Shown in pieces: positions 22,529-29,644 of a DNA stretch of 32,031 nt; position 1 is the stretch's first letter; each line of letters begins with the position of its first letter. The notes under the pieces were generated by a model. The model was not told the origin of the DNA. It saw only the letters and a list, made by a program, of their open reading frames with translations, and did no database searches. Source of the DNA: Campylobacteraceae bacterium (lineage in GTDB: Bacteria > Campylobacterota > Campylobacteria > Campylobacterales > Sulfurovaceae); assembly GCA_027081355.1 (NCBI GenBank), contig JALWKP010000167.1:1-32031 (forward strand), in the 5' to 3' direction. A program made the translations under genes and the position numbers.

Positions 22529-24742
22529 ATGTCAAAGCAGTTAGAAAATATTGATGAGGTTTTATCTTCGCACAAACTCTCTTATGCAGATTACGAGCAT
22601 ATCAAGCAAATTCTTGGGCGCGAGCCAAATTTTGTAGAAATAGGCATTTTTAGTGCTATGTGGAGCGAGCACTGCTCTTATAAATCTTCTAAAAAGTATC
22701 TTAACGGCTTCCCTACAAAAGCGCCGTGGGTTATTCAGGGTCCGGGCGAAAATGCAGGTGTAATCGATATTGGTGATGGAATGGCGGCGGTATTTAAAAT
22801 GGAGAGCCACAATCATCCAAGCTATATAGAGCCGTTTCAGGGAGCAGCTACGGGAGTTGGCGGAATTTTAAGAGATATTTTTACAATGGGTGCAAGACCT
22901 GTTGCGAATTTAAATTCTCTTCGCTTTGGCGATGTTGACGGCAAAGGCGATACAGAGCGCTATCAGCGCCATTTGGTTCGCGGAGTTGTTGATGGTATCG
23001 GAAGTTACGGCAACTGTATGGGGGTTCCGACAATCGGCGGAGAGATGACTTTTGAGAGCTGTTACAACGGTAATATTTTGGTAAATGCATTCTCTTTAGG
23101 ACTTGCAAAAGCGGATGAAATTTTCTACGGAAAAGCAGAGGGTGTGGGTAATCCTGTAATTTATGTCGGCTCCAAAACAGGACGCGACGGGCTTGGCGGC
23201 GCGGTAATGAGCAGCGACAGCTTTACCGAAGAGAGCAAAAAACTGCGCCCAACAGTGCAAGTTGGCGACCCGTTTACCGAAAAACTGCTCTTGGAGGCGT
23301 GTTTAGAATTGTTTAAAACCGACTACGTTATTGGTATTCAAGATATGGGCGCAGCGGGGCTTACAAGTTCTAGCTTCGAGATGGCAGGGCGCAGCGGCAG
23401 CGGTATGGTAATGCATTTAGACAGAGTGCCTGCGCGCGAAGAGGGTATGACACCTTATGACTTTATGCTGAGCGAATCGCAAGAGAGAATGTTAATTTGC
23501 GCCAAAAAAGGAACCGAAGATAAAATTATCGAAATCTTCCAAAAATGGGATTTAGATGCAGAAGTAATAGGTGAAGTTACAGACAGCGGAAATATCGAAC
23601 TGTTCTGGCACGGCGAAAAAGTTGCCGAAATTCCTGTCGATCCTGTAAGCGAAGAGGCGCCAATTCTTGATAGACCTACCAAAAGACCTGAGTATTTAGA
23701 TAAAATAAAAGATGCAAATATTGCTGCATTAAAAGAAAAAAGCAATCAAGAAATTTTTGATAAAATTATCCGCTCTTTAGAGGTTGTAGATAAAGCGTGG
23801 GTTTACAATCAATACGATTCTACCGTGCAGACAAATACCGAAAAACATCCGGGCAGCCTGGATGCAAGCGTTATCCGCGTAAAAGAAAACGGCAAAGCTT
23901 TGGCAATGAGTAGCGACTGCAATACAAGACAGTGCTACATAGACCCGTTTAAAGGGGCTGCTATGGCTGTAATGGAGAGCGGCAGAAATGTTGCAATGAG
24001 CGGCGCAAGACCGCTTGCAATTACCGACTGCTTGAATTTTGGAAACCCCGAAAATCCCGAAGTTATGTGGCAATTTGCACAATGTTGTGAAGGAATCAAA
24101 GAGGCGTGCAAAGAGCTTAGCACCCCTGTAGTAAGCGGAAATGTGTCGCTTTATAACGAAACAAACGGTGTAAGCATTTTCCCAACCCCTGCAATTGCTA
24201 TGGTGGGTGTTAATGATAATGCCGAAAATGTTTTAAGAAGCGAATTTAAATATGAGGGCGATATTATCGTGCTTCTTGGCAAAACAAAAGGGGAATTTGG
24301 CGCATCTTTGGCACTAAAAGAGGTGGTTGGCGAAATTAAAGGCGAACTTGGCGAAATAAGTTACGAAGATGAATTGAAACTTTGGGATATTGTAATTCAA
24401 GCAAATGATCAAAGGTTGCTAAAAAGCGCAAAAGATGTAAACTTAGGCGGTATGGCAATAGCAGTTGCTAAAAGTTGCGCAATTTCTAACATAGGCGCTA
24501 AAGTAAACAGCGGATTAGGATTAAACATCTTCGACGAAAGCCCAAGCAGAGCAATCGTAACAGTTGCCAAAGAGAATTTAGACGCTTTAATGAATTTAGC
24601 AAAAGAGATAGGCATAGAAGCCAAAGAAATCGGAGTTGTCGGCGGAAACGAAGTAAAAATAGACGATGTTGAAATTTCGCTTGATAAATTGAAGGATATT
24701 TATTTTAATACATTTAAAGAGGTTATAGAGCAAGATTTGTAG
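22529..24742 (+). CDS. purL: Phosphoribosylformylglycinamidine synthase subunit PurL
   Basis: ATP-dependent step of purine synthesis: FGAR plus glutamine to FGAM, with PurQ and PurS in the small-subunit type. 737 residues, the length of the short (non-fused) PurL. Motifs: [50 protein letters not shown], and the second-half repeat with [11 protein letters not shown] and LNFGNP. ATG at 22,529 with AAAGG upstream. A hairpin of 12-bp arms directly follows the stop. Confidence 0.97.
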   Translation: MSKQLENIDEVLSSHKLSYADYEHIKQILGREPNFVEIGIFSAMWSEHCSYKSSKKYLNGFPTKAPWVIQGPGENAGVIDIGDGMAAVFKMESHNHPSYIEPFQGAATGVGGILRDIFTMGARPVANLNSLRFGDVDGKGDTERYQRHLVRGVVDGIGSYGNCMGVPTIGGEMTFESCYNGNILVNAFSLGLAKADEIFYGKAEGVGNPVIYVGSKTGRDGLGGAVMSSDSFTEESKKLRPTVQVGDPFTEKLLLEACLELFKTDYVIGIQDMGAAGLTSSSFEMAGRSGSGMVMHLDRVPAREEGMTPYDFMLSESQERMLICAKKGTEDKIIEIFQKWDLDAEVIGEVTDSGNIELFWHGEKVAEIPVDPVSEEAPILDRPTKRPEYLDKIKDANIAALKEKSNQEIFDKIIRSLEVVDKAWVYNQYDSTVQTNTEKHPGSLDASVIRVKENGKALAMSSDCNTRQCYIDPFKGAAMAVMESGRNVAMSGARPLAITDCLNFGNPENPEVMWQFAQCCEGIKEACKELSTPVVSGNVSLYNETNGVSIFPTPAIAMVGVNDNAENVLRSEFKYEGDIIVLLGKTKGEFGASLALKEVVGEIKGELGEISYEDELKLWDIVIQANDQRLLKSAKDVNLGGMAIAVAKSCAISNIGAKVNSGLGLNIFDESPSRAIVTVAKENLDALMNLAKEIGIEAKEIGVVGGNEVKIDDVEISLDKLKDIYFNTFKEVIEQDL

Positions 24743-24769
24743 AAATTTTTAGATGGAATCTAAAAATTT
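24743..24769 (+). terminator. Hairpin directly after purL
   Basis: AAATTTTTAGAT (24,743-24,754), loop GGA, ATCTAAAAATTT (24,758-24,769): a perfect 12-bp stem starting one base after the stop. It is AT-rich and lacks a long T-tract, so it may be a weak terminator. Confidence 0.5.
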
Positions 24770-24781
24770 TGCTGAAAGTGA

Positions 24782-24863
24782 AAAGCTTAAAGCACAAAGC
24801 CAATGGTGTGGCTTTTACTACTTTAAAAGCTTTTAGCTTTCAGCTTTATGCTTATAGCTTTTA
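24782..24863. repeat. AAAGCTT-type heptad hairpin between purL and the RNase gene
   Basis: Left arm 7-mers AAAGCTT, AAAGCAC, AAAGCCA (24,782-24,802); the right arm, in reverse complement, reads TAAAAGC, TATAAGC, ATAAAGC, TGAAAGC, TAAAAGC (24,827-24,863). Same core vocabulary as the nest at 17,691-18,032. Confidence 0.8.
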
Positions 24864-24876
24864 ATTGGGAGTATAT

Positions 24877-25845
24877 ATGAAAAAACTAGCACTAATTACA
24901 CTTGCAACCGTTGCTTTGTTTTCAAAAAGTGTTACTGCAACTAAAGCTTGCGAAGCTTATAACGATTTAAAGCACAATAAAAATTATGGACATATAGTTT
25001 TAGAGCCAAACAGCAGTTACCAAATTTTGCGCGAGCAAAAGAGCAACTATTTAATTAAAATTCCAAATGCCAACCCTAAAACAAGATGGGTGAGCATTGG
25101 CTGTTTTAATCAAAACGGGCAAAACCAAAAACCAAGCACTGGTTCTAAAATAAAAGCTTTTTTAGGTAAGGTTTTCTCTAAAAAAGAGCCAAAGCAAAGC
25201 GCAGACGGCGGAAGTTTAGACTCTGTTTTGGTATTAAACTGGCACAACACATTTTGCGAAACACACGGCAATAGAAAAGAGTGCAAAAGAGATGGCGGAG
25301 AATATAAAAACCATTTGGTTTTGCACGGACTATGGCCTCAGCCAAGAAACAACCTCTATTGCGGTATCGACTCTAAAATAAAATATTTAGACAAATCAAA
25401 ACGCTGGAATGCTCTGCCAAGCCTTAACTTAAACAGCCAGGTTTCAAATCTGCTAAACCAATATATGCCAGGCTCAAAAAGCAACCTTCAGCGTCACGAA
25501 TACTACAAACACGGCACCTGCTACGACAGCGACGCAAACAGATACTTTTTAGACGCCCTGACAATGGTAAAAGAAGCCGACCAAAGCATAGGCGATTTCC
25601 TGCGCCAAAATGTAGGCAAAAAAATAAAACTCATAAACCTAAAAAGAGCAGCAGTCAAAGCATTTGGCGATGATATAAAATATAAAATTGCAATAAAATG
25701 CAAAGGCAGAGTATTAAACGAAATCTGGATATCCCTAAAAGGCAAAGGCAACAGCATAAAACCCCTACTAAAAGGTGCCAAACCAATCCACTCTACCTGC
25801 CAAGAAGCAATAGTAGATGCGCCGGGGAAGTTTAGAAGATTTTAA
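24877..25845 (+). CDS. Secreted ribonuclease T2-family enzyme
   Basis: Extracytoplasmic endoribonuclease. From ATG 24,877 (GGGAG five bases upstream) it has 322 residues: a signal peptide at 1-20, then a region of about 60 residues resembling an SH3-like domain (QILREQKSNYLIKIP...TRWVSIGCF), a charged linker to about 112, and the T2 catalytic domain. Both catalytic motifs are intact: CAS I HGLWP with H150, and CAS II HEYYKHGTC (207-215) with E208, K211, H212. Cysteines suit disulfide formation. The frame opens four codons earlier with TTG, but those codons are the ribosome-binding region. Possible roles: RNA scavenging or action on foreign RNA; neither can be decided. Confidence 0.9.
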   Translation: MKKLALITLATVALFSKSVTATKACEAYNDLKHNKNYGHIVLEPNSSYQILREQKSNYLIKIPNANPKTRWVSIGCFNQNGQNQKPSTGSKIKAFLGKVFSKKEPKQSADGGSLDSVLVLNWHNTFCETHGNRKECKRDGGEYKNHLVLHGLWPQPRNNLYCGIDSKIKYLDKSKRWNALPSLNLNSQVSNLLNQYMPGSKSNLQRHEYYKHGTCYDSDANRYFLDALTMVKEADQSIGDFLRQNVGKKIKLINLKRAAVKAFGDDIKYKIAIKCKGRVLNEIWISLKGKGNSIKPLLKGAKPIHSTCQEAIVDAPGKFRRF

Positions 25846-25855
25846 TAAATTATGT

Positions 25856-25885
25856 TATAATACTAAAAAAGTGCCAAAATGGCAC
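25856..25885 (+). promoter_or_regulatory. Promoter and palindromic operator of the TacA/TacT-like operon
   Basis: TATAAT at 25,856-25,861 with an upstream TG (extended -10). Right after the expected transcription start lies the perfect palindrome GTGCCAAAATGGCAC (25,871-25,885). It precedes the antitoxin's ribosome-binding site, as expected for an operator bound by the RHH antitoxin. Confidence 0.6.
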
Positions 25886-25899
25886 ATAAAGGTGCGGCT

Positions 25900-26166
25900 A
25901 TGAATACAGCAAGAATAACAGCAAGAGTAGATACCGAAACTCAAAAATTGTTAGAAAAAGCAAGCGCTATAATGGGGGTTTCCAGTATTAACTCTTTTAT
26001 TGTCAGCGCGGCAGTAGAGAAAGCAAAAAGTATAATAAGCAAAGAAACCAGCTTAAAATTATCAAAGCAAGACACTATGCTTTTTATAGAAGCATTAGAA
26101 AATCCGGTATTTAATGAAAAATTAGCAGTAGCTGCAAAAAATTACGAAAGCAAAAAAGAGCAGTGA
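25900..26166 (+). CDS. DUF1778/TacA-like RHH antitoxin
   Basis: Antitoxin of an acetyltransferase toxin system. From ATG 25,900 (AAAGG seven bases upstream) it has 88 residues: an N-terminal ribbon-helix-helix domain opening TARITARVDTETQKLLEKAS, as in DUF1778 proteins, and a C-terminal part that in this family wraps the toxin (ALENPVFNEKLA). An upstream ATG at 25,879 lies inside the operator palindrome and is less likely. The stop overlaps the toxin start by four bases. Confidence 0.88.
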   Translation: MNTARITARVDTETQKLLEKASAIMGVSSINSFIVSAAVEKAKSIISKETSLKLSKQDTMLFIEALENPVFNEKLAVAAKNYESKKEQ

Positions 26167-26663
26167 AAATTGTTTTATTAGATAGCGCAAAACATGACAG
26201 AAAAAGATTTGATTGCGGTATAAAACCTTTAAACAATTATCTTCGTTTAACGGCAAATCAGCAGTCAAAACGGGATAATGCAAGAACCTTTGTATTAGAA
26301 GACAAAAATAATCCAAACTATATTATCGGCTATTATACCTTGACTATAATATCTTTAGACTTTGCTGCTTTGCCTGATAAGCTGCAAAAAAAGCATTACA
26401 ATTTTAATACCGCAGCACTAATTGCCAGACTGGCAGTAGATAAGCGGTATCAAAACAGCGGCTTTGGAGAGTGGCTTTTAGTTGATGCGCTTAAAAAATT
26501 GCTAAACGCTAATAAAACCGTCCCTTTTCCAATAATTGTTGTAGATGCCAAAGATGGAGCCGAAAAATTTTACAAAAAGTATGGTTTTACCCCTTTTTTA
26601 GATACAAAAAATCGTCTGTTTATAACTATAGATACAGTAAGAAAAAGCTTTGGCAATCTGTAA
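26163..26663 (+). CDS. GNAT acetyltransferase toxin, TacT-like
   Basis: Toxin that, in the TacT family, acetylates the aminoacyl group of charged tRNA and blocks translation. 166 residues with the acetyl-CoA motif RYQNSGFGEWLL, the preceding beta strand IARLAVD, and the Tyr in FYKKYGF near the C-terminus. Start GTG at 26,163 overlaps the antitoxin stop (GTGA). Intact; with its antitoxin it forms a complete module. Target tRNA cannot be predicted. Confidence 0.9.
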   Translation: MKIVLLDSAKHDRKRFDCGIKPLNNYLRLTANQQSKRDNARTFVLEDKNNPNYIIGYYTLTIISLDFAALPDKLQKKHYNFNTAALIARLAVDKRYQNSGFGEWLLVDALKKLLNANKTVPFPIIVVDAKDGAEKFYKKYGFTPFLDTKNRLFITIDTVRKSFGNL

Positions 26664-26745
26664 ATTCCAAAAAATTACCAAGCATAATTCCAAATTTTAA
26701 CCATATAAATTCCAAAATCTCACCAATGCTATTTAACAATCACCA
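26661..26745. promoter_or_regulatory. Three iterons AATTCC-N8-ACCA upstream of the RHH-PemK pair
   Basis: AATTCC at 26,663, 26,686 and 26,708, each followed 14 bases later by ACCA (26,677, 26,700, 26,722). The repeat period is 22-23 bp, two DNA turns, so all sites face the same side of the helix. The first overlaps the TacT stop codon. A further ACCA at 26,742 lacks the matching AATTCC. A TATAAT follows at about 26,756. Operator-like. Confidence 0.55.
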
Positions 26746-26803
26746 AATTTTGATGTATAATATAATCATTAATTTTTTATATAATTTTATAAGGAATGAA
26801 ATT

Positions 26804-27049
26804 ATGACCAATTCCCAAAATAGCAGAATAACAATTACTCTTCCTAAATATATTAACGATGAATTGGATTCTTCTAAAAAGGAGCTAGGCTACTCAAAAA
26901 ATGAAATAATTAAAATGGCAATAGAAAATTTTTTAGAAGAGAGCAAAAAAGCCAAGTTGCAAAATACTGTTGATATAATGCAAAATGAGTATAAAAGCAA
27001 TAAGGAGCTTACCGCATTTACCACTCTTGACGGGGAAGATTTTATATGA
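26804..27049 (+). CDS. Ribbon-helix-helix antitoxin of a PemK/MazF pair
   Basis: 81 residues. The N-terminal RHH stretch RITITLPKYINDELDSSKKE with GYSKNEIIKMAIENFLEE is followed by a toxin-binding tail. Start ATG 26,804 with AAGGA eight bases upstream; the frame runs 26 codons further upstream without support. Its stop overlaps the start of the PemK frame (ATATGA arrangement). Since the toxin frame is broken, this antitoxin may be an orphan or may still be functional through frame restoration. Confidence 0.82.
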   Translation: MTNSQNSRITITLPKYINDELDSSKKELGYSKNEIIKMAIENFLEESKKAKLQNTVDIMQNEYKSNKELTAFTTLDGEDFI

Positions 27050-27380
27050 AGCAAAAAGAGATTTGGCTTATAAATCTAGACCCAACAATTGGTGGAGAAA
27101 TTAAAAAACAAGACTCTGCGTAATTTTAAACAGCAACCTTATTGGCAGACTCCCTCTTAAAATAATCGCTCCTGTTACAGATTTTAAACCGCAATATGAA
27201 GCAGTTCCCTGGAAGGTAAAGCTGACACCAAACAGCAGAAATAATTTAACCAAAATATCAGCCATAGACCTCTTTCAAGTCCGTTCAGTTTCAGAAATAA
27301 GACTTGTTAAAAAAATTGGAATAATAGATGATAAAGAGTTCAAAAAATGCAAAGAAGCTTTGAGTTTGGTTTTTGAGTAA
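27046..27380 (+). pseudogene. PemK/MazF-family endoribonuclease toxin, frameshifted
   Basis: The first 25 codons from ATG 27,046 read MKQKEIWLINLDPTIGGEIKK, the typical PemK/MazF N-terminus, then the frame runs into stop at about 27,121. The rest of the family (CVILNSNLIGRLPLKIIAPVTDF through LVKKIGIIDDKEF) continues in another frame to 27,380. The break is in an A6 tract at 27,103-27,108; one more A would give I-K-K-T-R, the canonical sequence. So it is either a recent inactivating deletion, a sequencing error, or slippage. The 3' end exists again at 29,481-29,558. Confidence 0.85.
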
Positions 27381-27392
27381 GTGTAAATTTAG

Positions 27393-27875
27393 TTATTCTA
27401 AACTCTCTAAAAAATCTTTTTCTAATTTAAAGCTCAAACGATAGCCAACTCTTTTAAAATCATCCAAAATAAACAGCAACTCTTTATACGAAATTAAATT
27501 CAATCGAAAATTAGCCTCCAAAATGCCGAGCAATCCAATAATTTTAACTCCTTTATCTTTAGCTATTTTTCGTCCCCTTTTTTCATCTATCAGTAGTCTC
27601 AAGTTTAATTCTAAAGCTAAAGCGATAGCTTCTGTTTCACCCAAATCAAGATTTGTGTTTTTGATGTCATCTAATATCTTTTGATTTGTTACCTTTTTTA
27701 TTTCAATAAAATCGGAGTTCTCTATTAGCACTTTTACAATATCATTTTTATATCTAATCTCTTCTAATACAGCTTCTGGAATATAAATTTTATCTACTAA
27801 ATTGGTTAAGAGATTTAAATAGTTGGTTTTTGCTAAAATAATTAAAGCGGTTGTGTCGCTAACTATTATTTTCAT
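27393..27875 (-). CDS. DUF3368-type PIN-domain toxin
   Basis: PIN-fold RNase, 160 residues. Acidic residues of the family: D7 in IIVSDTTALI, E80-region LGETEAIALAL, and D96 in LLIDEKRGRKIA; the C-terminal GLLGILEANFRLNLI is typical of DUF3368. It starts three bases after the stop of the UPF0175 antitoxin, the usual pairing. Intact. RNA target unknown. Confidence 0.85.
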   Translation of the reverse strand: MKIIVSDTTALIILAKTNYLNLLTNLVDKIYIPEAVLEEIRYKNDIVKVLIENSDFIEIKKVTNQKILDDIKNTNLDLGETEAIALALELNLRLLIDEKRGRKIAKDKGVKIIGLLGILEANFRLNLISYKELLFILDDFKRVGYRLSFKLEKDFLESLE

Positions 27876-27878
27876 ATT

Positions 27879-28193
27879 CTATTTTTTTAAATCTGACAAA
27901 AAAGCATCCACATTTTTTTTCTCTTCCGTTAAATTGTAATCTACAAAATCGATATTATTTTGAGCTAGAAGAGAAAGAACCTCTTCTTTTTCAATATTAA
28001 GGTTTTCTGCAATTTTACCTATGGATATTTTAGAATCTTTATATTGCTTTAACAATGAGATTGCTTTTTTTTCTTTTTTATGTTTTTCTGCCAAAAGAGT
28101 TTTTATAGTTTCTATAAATTTTGCCGGATTTGCTCCAAACTCTTTGTGATATAAATTTTCAAGCCAAGGGTCATCTATTTTTATGGTTGTCAT
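27879..28193 (-). CDS. UPF0175-family antitoxin
   Basis: Partner of the PIN toxin. From ATG 28,193 (GGAG upstream) it has 104 residues, with MTTIKIDDPWLENLYHKEFG and a central helical part ISIGKIAENLNIEKEEVLSLL resembling a winged/HTH module, as in UPF0175 proteins. The frame is open nine codons further upstream without support. Its first 31 codons and about 180 bases of upstream DNA are duplicated at 29,200-29,463. Confidence 0.82.
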   Translation of the reverse strand: MTTIKIDDPWLENLYHKEFGANPAKFIETIKTLLAEKHKKEKKAISLLKQYKDSKISIGKIAENLNIEKEEVLSLLAQNNIDFVDYNLTEEKKNVDAFLSDLKK

Positions 28194-28374
28194 AACCGCT
28201 CCTCGTTTATATTTCAACAAGTCTATTGTTTACAATTATATCATAGTTTTTAAGAAATGTCTCTTTGTTAAGATTATAAAAACATCCTGTCAAATAACTG
28301 CTATGGGGTTATATGGTGGTATTGCTCATTATAAAATGAGCGGTTCCTTTTTGCAAAAAGTGTAAATTCAACGC
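28098..28374. repeat. Segmental duplication, copy 1
   Basis: About 277 bases covering the 5' end of the UPF0175 gene and its upstream region, repeated with roughly 85-90% identity at 29,200-29,463 in the same orientation. The upstream part in copy 1 contains in-frame stops where copy 2 has an open frame, suggesting decayed coding sequence. Confidence 0.85.
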
Positions 28375-28398
28375 AACCTTTTTGGTTGACATTTAACA

Positions 28399-28782
28399 CT
28401 AAATCAGTTTTAATGTTTTTATTTTCAAATCAAGTTGTTTAAAATCACTGACATTATTTGTTACAATATCAAATCCATAAACTAAAGCAGTTGCAGCAAT
28501 TATAGCATCGGGTGTTTTGATTTTATATTTTTGTCTTATATTTATTGTTTCATTGGCAACAGCTTCATCTAACTCATAAACAGTAGCATGCGATATAAAG
28601 TCAAAAGCTTTTTGTTTTAAAGAATCATCATTTAATAATTTGTTCCAGCTTAAAAATTCAATTTTTGTAATAATTGATATATTAAAACTCTCTTTTAAAA
28701 TTTCATGAATTGCACTGTCTATAATTAAACCATTAAAGTAATATATAATTATATTTGTATCTATTAAAAAATTATTTTTCAC
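28399..28782 (-). CDS. vapC: PIN-domain toxin, VapC-like
   Basis: PIN-fold RNase of 128 residues from GTG 28,782, which gives the family start KNNFLIDTNIIIYYF with the first catalytic Asp, and overlaps the antitoxin stop by 11 bases. Later acidic sites: E in ITKIEFLSW, D in KTPDAIIAATAL, and the closing D/N in IVTNNVSDF. A longer frame from 28,857 would run inside the antitoxin gene and is unlikely. An ATG at 28,800 is an alternative. Complete, paired with the upstream antitoxin. Confidence 0.85.
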   Translation of the reverse strand: MKNNFLIDTNIIIYYFNGLIIDSAIHEILKESFNISIITKIEFLSWNKLLNDDSLKQKAFDFISHATVYELDEAVANETINIRQKYKIKTPDAIIAATALVYGFDIVTNNVSDFKQLDLKIKTLKLI

Positions 28783-29008
28783 TGCTTTTATCCCATTCAT
28801 CTTTTGAAGATTGCAGATAGCTGTCAATTTCATCTTTTGATATATTAGCTGCCCCAAAAAAATCTTTTGGATTAAAAGAATCTTTTTTATCCTTTTTTAT
28901 TGGCATTATAAATACTCTAACTTTTCGATTTTCATATAAATTTCGATAATCTTTAGGTATATGTACCACCCCATCTTTTACCGGAGCTTCAAATTCTACT
29001 GCATACAT
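28772..29008 (-). CDS. VapB-like antitoxin
   Basis: 78-residue protein preceding and overlapping the VapC-like toxin. The N-terminal part AVEFEAPVKDGVVHIPKDY looks like a swapped-hairpin (AbrB-type) DNA-binding fold, and the acidic tail DEIDSYLQSSKDEWDKSS is a typical toxin-binding end. ATG 29,008 with AAAGGA six bases upstream. The class is inferred mainly from position. Confidence 0.75.
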   Translation of the reverse strand: MYAVEFEAPVKDGVVHIPKDYRNLYENRKVRVFIMPIKKDKKDSFNPKDFFGAANISKDEIDSYLQSSKDEWDKSSEK

Positions 29009-29187
29009 TTAATTTCCTTTATTCGCAAGGTTGGTTAAATAATTATACCATAAAATAAAAATTTATAAAAATTATCCCTTATTAAAAATCAATTATCAAT
29101 TTTTTATTATCTAATTTCAATTGTTCTATTTATCACTTAAACCACAATAGATGATACTAAATAAGTAAGAAGTAAAGCCCGGCTCTT
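29009..29187. other. AT-rich gap, nothing recognised
   Basis: Promoter region of the VapBC pair on its left. Contains loose AATTATC/AATTTC heptads (about 29,090-29,135) but no gene. Confidence 0.35.
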
Positions 29188-29295
29188 CTATTTTAAAAAA
29201 GTTTTTATAGTTTCTATAAATTTTGCCGGATTTGCTCCAAACTCTTTGTGATATAAATTTTCAATCCAAGGGTCATTTATTTTTATGGTTGTCAT
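29188..29295 (-). pseudogene. Truncated second copy of the UPF0175 antitoxin gene
   Basis: From ATG 29,295 the product reads MTTIKINDPWIENLYHKEFG and matches the first 33 residues of the UPF0175 antitoxin at 27,879-28,193, then ends after 36 residues where homology stops at about 29,200. The remaining two thirds and the PIN toxin are missing. A relic of a segmental duplication. Confidence 0.85.
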
Positions 29296-29463
29296 AACCG
29301 CTCCATCTGTTATACTGTTTACATTTATATCATAGTTTTTAAGAAATATCTCTTCGTTAAGATTGTAAAAACATCCTGTCAAATAACTGCTATGGGGATA
29401 TATGGTGGTATTACTCATTATAAAAATTGCGGTTTCTTTTTGCAAACAGTGTAAATTCAACGC
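29200..29463. repeat. Segmental duplication, copy 2
   Basis: Second copy of 28,098-28,374, about 264 bases, same orientation, offset near 1,100 bases. On the - strand, upstream of the truncated gene, the frame M-S-N-T-T-I to N-S-I-T-D-G-A is open here but interrupted in copy 1. Confidence 0.85.
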
Positions 29464-29480
29464 CTGACCCTTTTGGAAAG

Positions 29481-29558
29481 GCTTGTTAAAAAATTGGAAC
29501 AATAGATGATAAAGAGTTCAAAAAATGTAAAGAAGCTTTGGGATTGGTTTTTGAGTAA
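29481..29558 (+). pseudogene. 3' fragment of a PemK/MazF gene
   Basis: 78 bases nearly identical to the last 79 bases of the frameshifted PemK gene at 27,302-27,380, including the stop, with one A fewer in an A-run. It follows the duplicated UPF0175 piece and marks a second breakpoint. Confidence 0.85.
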
Positions 29559-29632
29559 GATAAAATGTTATTTCAAGCATTTTATTTTACCAGATTTATA
29601 TGATTCTCCGGCACAATTAATGCAAATTATTG

Positions 29633-29638
29633 TAAAAT
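29633..29638 (+). promoter_or_regulatory. -10 box next to the helicase start codon
   Basis: TAAAAT with an upstream TG, six bases before the ATG at 29,645. No ribosome-binding site is seen, so the message may be leaderless. Confidence 0.4.
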
Positions 29639-29644
29639 TATTTT

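Noticed and set aside
26661-26745. A short CRISPR array
   Set aside because: The repeated motifs are only short conserved blocks with a 22-23 bp period; there is no long identical repeat, no spacers of regular length, and no cas gene.
28183-28365. 60-codon + strand frame in the duplicated region
   Set aside because: No ribosome-binding site, not preserved in the second copy, and antisense to the antitoxin upstream region.
25900-29558. Integron-type cassette array as explanation for the toxin-antitoxin cluster
   Set aside because: Genes lie on both strands, no attC-like folding sites separate them, and no integrase is visible.
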